Positions 60,799-64,000 of a DNA stretch of 64,000 nucleotides are shown piece by piece (position 1 is the first letter of the stretch; each line of letters opens with the position of its first letter). A program made the translations under genes and the position numbers. The DNA comes from Amarobacter sp964507025 (GTDB taxonomy: Bacteria; Chloroflexota; Dehalococcoidia; Tepidiformales; Tepidiformaceae). Under the pieces are notes generated by a model that had not been told where the DNA came from, did no database searches, and worked only from the letters and a program-made list of their open reading frames with translations. The stretch lies in contig CAZDOK010000001.1 in NCBI GenBank assembly GCA_964507025.1, forward strand, positions 62,001 through 126,000, written 5' to 3'.

Positions 60799-61461
60799 AT
60801 GAGCTCGAACCCGGTGATCGTCGTCGACTACGATGCGGGCAACCTGCGTAGCGTTGCCCGGGCGCTCGAGCACGTTGGCGCATCCCCGGTGGTCTCGGCC
60901 GATCCGTCTGACATCGACAACGCCGGGGCGGTGGTGCTTCCGGGAGTAGGCGCCGCCGAAGACACCATGTTCAAGCTCCGTGAACGCCACCTGGTTGAAC
61001 CACTGCTCGGTTACATCGCATCTGGCCGGCCCTTCCTGGGTGTGTGCATGGGCCTCCATGCGCTCCTCGAGCGCTCGGAAGAGGGCGGCGGCCAGGACTG
61101 CCTCGGTGTGCTCCCGGGGGTGGCTCGGCGCTTCATTCCGTCACCGGGAATGAAGGTGCCGCACATGGGCTGGAACACGGTGGAATGGCTTCGCCCCCAC
61201 CCGATCACCGAGGGCATTCCTTCTGGCGCCTACTTCTACTTTGTCCACAGCTACTACCCGACGGTCGCGGACGACGCGTTCGCGCTGGGCGCGACGGAGT
61301 ACGGCGTGACGTTCCCCAGCGTGCTCGCAAGTGGCTACGTTGTAGCCACTCAGTTCCACCCGGAGAAATCCGGTCGCCTCGGCCTGCGCCTCTACGAGAA
61401 CTTCGTCACCTGGGCACGCTCCGGCGAACCAGTTCCGGCCACGGCAGCGGCGGCTCGATGA
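60799..61461 (+). CDS. hisH: Imidazole glycerol phosphate synthase, glutaminase subunit HisH
   Basis: HisH supplies ammonia to HisF for the fifth step of histidine synthesis. The 220-residue class I amidotransferase has the nucleophile Cys in LGVCMGLHALL, with VPHMGWNTVEW and ATQFHPEKS giving the catalytic His and Glu. The start ATG 60799 is near a TACACT box; the stop overlaps hisA by 4 bp. The first inverted repeat of the his cluster lies inside the gene. Confidence 0.95.
   Translation: MSSNPVIVVDYDAGNLRSVARALEHVGASPVVSADPSDIDNAGAVVLPGVGAAEDTMFKLRERHLVEPLLGYIASGRPFLGVCMGLHALLERSEEGGGQDCLGVLPGVARRFIPSPGMKVPHMGWNTVEWLRPHPITEGIPSGAYFYFVHSYYPTVADDAFALGATEYGVTFPSVLASGYVVATQFHPEKSGRLGLRLYENFVTWARSGEPVPATAAAAR
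61330..61350. repeat. his inverted repeat, copy 1
   Basis: AGTGGCTAC-GTT-GTAGCCACT: a perfect 9-bp inverted repeat with 3-nt spacer inside hisH, close to the codons for its catalytic His motif. Two related copies follow at 61880 and 62168. Confidence 0.7.
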
Positions 61462-62183
61462 CGTTTGAGGTCATCCCCGCGATCGACCTCCGCGGGGGGC
61501 GCTGCGTCCGCTTGCTCCAGGGCGACTACGCCCGCGAAACCACCTATTCGGACGACCCGGTCGCGGTTGCGCGCGAGTGGGCCGCCCTCGGGGCGCCACG
61601 CCTTCACGTTGTCGACCTGGATGGTGCGCGTGAGGGCTCGCCGCGCAACCAGGAGGTGATGGCGGCGATTTGCCAGGCGGCGGGCATCCCGATCGAAGTA
61701 TCCGGCGGCATCCGCACGCTTGGGGCAATAGCCGCCGCGCTCGCCTATGGCGCGGGAAGGGTCCAGCTCGGGAGCGTCGCCGTGAAGGACCCGGCGCTTA
61801 CGCGTGAGGCCATCTCCCGCTTCGGCGAAGCCATCGTGGTCTCCATCGACGCAAAGGACGGGGAGGTCCGTACAGATGGGTGGCTACAAGGTAGCAACAT
61901 CCGGGCGATCGACCTGGCGCGCGAGCTGGCGGCGGCCGGGGTTGCCCGGTTGATGTTCACGGACATCGGCCGCGACGGGATGCTCACGGAGCCCAATTTC
62001 GACGCTTACCGCGAACTTGTTGAGGCGCTTCCGTGCCCGGTTGTCGCCTCCGGCGGGGTGTCCCGGATCGACCACCTTGTCCACCTGGCCCGGCTGGGCT
62101 GCGAAGGTGCCATTGTCGGCAAGTCACTTTACGAGGGTGCATTCACCCTGCCGGCGGCCCTCGCCGCAGTGGCTACACTGTAG
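61458..62183 (+). CDS. hisA: Phosphoribosylformimino-AICAR-phosphate isomerase HisA
   Basis: HisA isomerises ProFAR to PRFAR in histidine synthesis. The 241-residue TIM barrel begins FEVIPAIDLRGGRCVRLLQG with the catalytic Asp, and has HVVDLDGA, VSGGIRTLG, FTDIGRDGML and VASGGVSRIDHL with the second catalytic Asp and phosphate loops. The ATG overlaps the hisH stop (ATGA). Inverted repeats of the his cluster lie in the middle and over the stop codon of this gene. Confidence 0.95.
   Translation: MTFEVIPAIDLRGGRCVRLLQGDYARETTYSDDPVAVAREWAALGAPRLHVVDLDGAREGSPRNQEVMAAICQAAGIPIEVSGGIRTLGAIAAALAYGAGRVQLGSVAVKDPALTREAISRFGEAIVVSIDAKDGEVRTDGWLQGSNIRAIDLARELAAAGVARLMFTDIGRDGMLTEPNFDAYRELVEALPCPVVASGGVSRIDHLVHLARLGCEGAIVGKSLYEGAFTLPAALAAVATL
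61880..61898. repeat. his inverted repeat, copy 2
   Basis: GTGGCTAC-AAG-GTAGCAAC: the same arrangement as copies 1 and 3 with one mismatch in the right arm, in hisA. Confidence 0.55.
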
Positions 62184-62187
62184 CCAC
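62168..62187. repeat. his inverted repeat, copy 3
   Basis: AGTGGCTAC-ACT-GTAGCCAC: an 8-bp perfect inverted repeat with 3-nt spacer across the hisA stop codon, in the hisA-hisF junction. Confidence 0.7.
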
Positions 62188-62232
62188 GACGCCGGGATCG
62201 ACATTTCGCAGCCGGCGCTCGACAATCGACCC

Positions 62233-63015
62233 GTGCTGACTCGCCGCATCATCCCCTGCTTCGATGTCGATCGCGGGCGCGTGGTCAAGGGCGTCTCGTT
62301 CGTCGAGCTCCGGGATGCCGGGGACCCGGTAGAGCTTGCCCGGCTCTACGAAGCGGAAGGCGCCGACGAGCTGGTCTTCCTCGACATCACCGCTTCGGCC
62401 GATGACCGCGCGACGACCTACGACATGGTCGCCGCAACCGCTGACCAGGTGTTCATCCCGTTTACCGTTGGGGGCGGCATCCGCAGCCCCATTGACATGA
62501 AGATCATGCTGGAGCTCGGCGCGGAAAAGGTCAGCATCAACACGGCCGCTATCCAGAACCCGGACCTCATCAACGAGGGCGCTTACCGATTCGGGAGCCA
62601 GTGCATCGTCGTGGCCATCGATGCGCGCCGTGTTCCCGGCGAGCCCGGCCGCTGGGAGGTATTCACCCACGGGGGCCGCAATCCCACCGGCCTGGACGCG
62701 GTTGAATGGGCGACCGAAGCCGTGTCGCGCGGCGCGGGCGAGCTCCTGGTCACGAGCATGGACACCGACGGCCACCAGCAGGGCTACGACAATGCGATGC
62801 TCCGGGCAATTAGCGACGCGGTCAGTGTGCCCGTGATCGCCTCCGGGGGAGCGGGAGGGCCGCAGCACATGGCCGACGCGCTCACCATTGGCGGCGCCGA
62901 CGCGGTGCTGGCCGCCAGCATCTTCCACTTCGGCACGTACACGATCGCCGCGGTGAAGTCCTATCTGGCCGAGCGCGGGATCCCGATCCGCCCAGTCGAC
63001 CAGCCATCTGATTGA
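62233..63015 (+). CDS. hisF: Imidazole glycerol phosphate synthase, cyclase subunit HisF
   Basis: HisF makes imidazole glycerol phosphate and AICAR from PRFAR and the ammonia of HisH. The 260-residue protein starts with GTG at 62233 (LTRRIIPCFDVDRGRVVKG) and has LDITASADDR, FTVGGGIRS, TSMDTDGHQQGYD and VIASGGAGG, all HisF-typical. The gap to hisA is 49 bp and contains part of the third inverted repeat. Confidence 0.95.
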   Translation: MLTRRIIPCFDVDRGRVVKGVSFVELRDAGDPVELARLYEAEGADELVFLDITASADDRATTYDMVAATADQVFIPFTVGGGIRSPIDMKIMLELGAEKVSINTAAIQNPDLINEGAYRFGSQCIVVAIDARRVPGEPGRWEVFTHGGRNPTGLDAVEWATEAVSRGAGELLVTSMDTDGHQQGYDNAMLRAISDAVSVPVIASGGAGGPQHMADALTIGGADAVLAASIFHFGTYTIAAVKSYLAERGIPIRPVDQPSD

Positions 63016-63047
63016 GCCCCGCTCCCGGCGGGTACGAGGGAGACTCC

Positions 63048-63392
63048 ATGTCCGAAGCCAGCGCCCTCTCCTTTGACGCCGACGGCCTGATCCCGGCCGT
63101 GGTCCAGGATGCCGAGACGCGCGAAGTCCTGGTGCTTGCGTGGATGAACAGGGAGTCGATCGCCCATACCTACCAGACTGGCCGCGTCACGTTCTGGAGC
63201 CGCAGCCGCAACGAACTCTGGGAAAAGGGCGCCACCAGCGGCAACGTCCTCCACCTGGATCGCATCTATAAGAACTGCGAGGCCAATTCCCTGCTCGTGC
63301 TGGCCCACCCCACCGGTCCCGCCTGCCACACTGGCAACGCGAGCTGTTACTACCGCGTGCTCGACCCCGCCGTCGATATCCCCGAGGACTGA
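63048..63392 (+). CDS. hisI: Phosphoribosyl-AMP cyclohydrolase HisI
   Basis: HisI opens the purine ring of phosphoribosyl-AMP in histidine synthesis. The 114-residue metalloenzyme has GLIPAVVQDAETREVLVLAW, TYQTGRVTFWSRSR, EKGATSGN and the Cys/His zinc site in NCEANSLL and ACHTGNASCYYR. It lacks the fused HisE domain, so HisE is probably separate. GGGAG lies before the ATG at 63048. Confidence 0.95.
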   Translation: MSEASALSFDADGLIPAVVQDAETREVLVLAWMNRESIAHTYQTGRVTFWSRSRNELWEKGATSGNVLHLDRIYKNCEANSLLVLAHPTGPACHTGNASCYYRVLDPAVDIPED

Positions 63393-63396
63393 AACA

Positions 63397-63882
63397 GTGG
63401 AGCTCTTCCCGGTCGATGGCCCCTGGCCAGGACGCCTCGCGGTCTGCCTGCGGCCGCGGAGCGGCTCCTGGCTTGATGACGACATCGCCGCTCTCCGCCG
63501 TGCCGGCCACGACCTCCTCGTCTCCGCCCTCACCCCCGAGGAGATCGTGAAGCTGGAGCTGGGCCCCGTCCCCGACATTTGCGCCCGCCACGGGGTCGAG
63601 TTCGTGAATGTTCCCGTCGGCAATCTCCAGGTGCCTCATCCTGTGAAGGTCCGCCCCCACCTCGATGCATGGCACGCCCACCTTTCGGCGGGGCGCGGCA
63701 TCGCCGTCCACTGTTGGGCGAGCGTGGGACGTTCGCCGACGCTGGTCGCGGCCATGCTCGCGTACGCTGGCGTGCCAGTCGACGACGCCTGGGAGCGAAT
63801 CGCCGTGGCGCGTGGCCGCGAAGTACCCGATACGCTCGAACAGCGCCGCTGGGTTGAGCAGTTCTTCAAGCCACGGGCATAG
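63397..63882 (+). CDS. Dual-specificity phosphatase-like protein
   Basis: A 161-residue protein with the P-loop HCWASVGRSPT: nucleophile C106, X5, R112, the Cys-based phosphatase signature. N-terminal residues GPWPGRLAVCLRPRSGSWLD resemble bacterial dual-specificity phosphatases. The GTG start is 4 bp after the hisI stop, so it is cotranscribed with the his genes, though no step there requires it; a histidinol-phosphate-type role would be speculation. Substrate unknown. Confidence 0.78.
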   Translation: MELFPVDGPWPGRLAVCLRPRSGSWLDDDIAALRRAGHDLLVSALTPEEIVKLELGPVPDICARHGVEFVNVPVGNLQVPHPVKVRPHLDAWHAHLSAGRGIAVHCWASVGRSPTLVAAMLAYAGVPVDDAWERIAVARGREVPDTLEQRRWVEQFFKPRA

Positions 63883-63885
63883 CAC

Positions 63886-63914
63886 TAGAACAATCGTTCT
63901 ATGGCTGCTATGCT
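63886..63914 (+). promoter_or_regulatory. LexA-type SOS box over a promoter
   Basis: TAGAAC-AATC-GTTCTA (63886-63901) is a perfect 16-bp palindrome containing GAAC-N4-GTTC, the Gram-positive/actinobacterial LexA core. TATGCT at 63909-63914 lies 17 nt after its first half-site, so the box covers the -35 region. The regulated gene starts beyond this; an ATG at 63992 is a candidate but only nine bases are visible. Another -10-like TACACT is at 63942-63947. Confidence 0.6.
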
Positions 63915-64000
63915 CGCAGCCGCTGCCGGCGAACCCCGCTACACTCAGATTTCCGTCTCACCGGCAATCGACTTTCGGAAACGGTCACGCCATGCCCCTC

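Noticed and set aside
1..64000. tRNA, rRNA or riboswitch
   Set aside because: No T-arm motif, rRNA segment or known riboswitch core was found in the intergenic regions by eye.

Overview
The window is a GC-rich bacterial chromosome segment, densely packed with 67 protein genes (one partial, one broken) and no rRNA, tRNA or CRISPR array that I can see. Gene content suggests Chloroflexota, possibly a Dehalococcoidia or Tepidiformia-like lineage. The clues are monoderm-type genes (sortase, no LPS genes), several Tat or lipobox lipoproteins, a pimA/pgsA-like lipid operon, and a GAAC-N4-GTTC SOS box of the Gram-positive/actinobacterial type. The phylum call is inference from gene families, not from a marker tree.

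Layout. 1-2.5 kb: a partial lipoprotein, an M23-like secreted peptidase broken by an in-frame TAG, an NHL-repeat lipoprotein and a lone LuxR-type HTH behind a 13-G tract. 2.7-7.7 kb (minus): operon acpS-nnr-fabF-recJ. 8-9.7 kb: folD and a vapBC pair. 9.7-12.2 kb: prfB with the CTT TGA C +1 frameshift, then a membrane-anchored HELGH peptidase. 12.2-16.5 kb (minus): two lipid A-type acyltransferases, a PHP phosphoesterase, a PimA-like glycosyltransferase and a PI-phosphate-synthase-like enzyme in one overlapping operon. 16.5-27.8 kb (plus): an enoyl-CoA hydratase, then late flagellar genes (three flagellins, flaG, fliD, fliS, a fliT-like gene, a sortase, flgM, an atypical response regulator). 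27.8-35.7 kb: ABC solute-binding protein, pterin dehydratase, ferredoxin, hydrolase, DUF402, nitroreductase and two class III CoA-transferases. 35.7-44 kb: LysM and M28 exported proteins, zinc-ribbon protein, GDSL hydrolase, uvrC, deacylase-like protein, hydrolase and phosphoribosyltransferase. 44.2-52.9 kb: enoyl-CoA hydratase, a peroxiredoxin whose catalytic Cys codon is TGA, malic enzyme with ACT domain, rpe, degV, recG, radA. 53-58.5 kb (minus): the rod-shape operon mreB-mreC-mreD-mrdA-rodA. 58.6-60.7 kb: ligA. 60.8-63.9 kb (plus): hisH-hisA-hisF-hisI and a phosphatase, then an SOS box at the right edge.

The most notable items are the putative AhpE-type selenoprotein peroxiredoxin (TGA exactly at residue 45), the PI/PIM-like operon in a presumed non-actinobacterium, three copies of a GTGGCTAC-N3-GTAGCCAC inverted repeat within the his genes, and many genes whose -10 box lies 6-9 nt before the ATG, implying widespread leaderless transcription.
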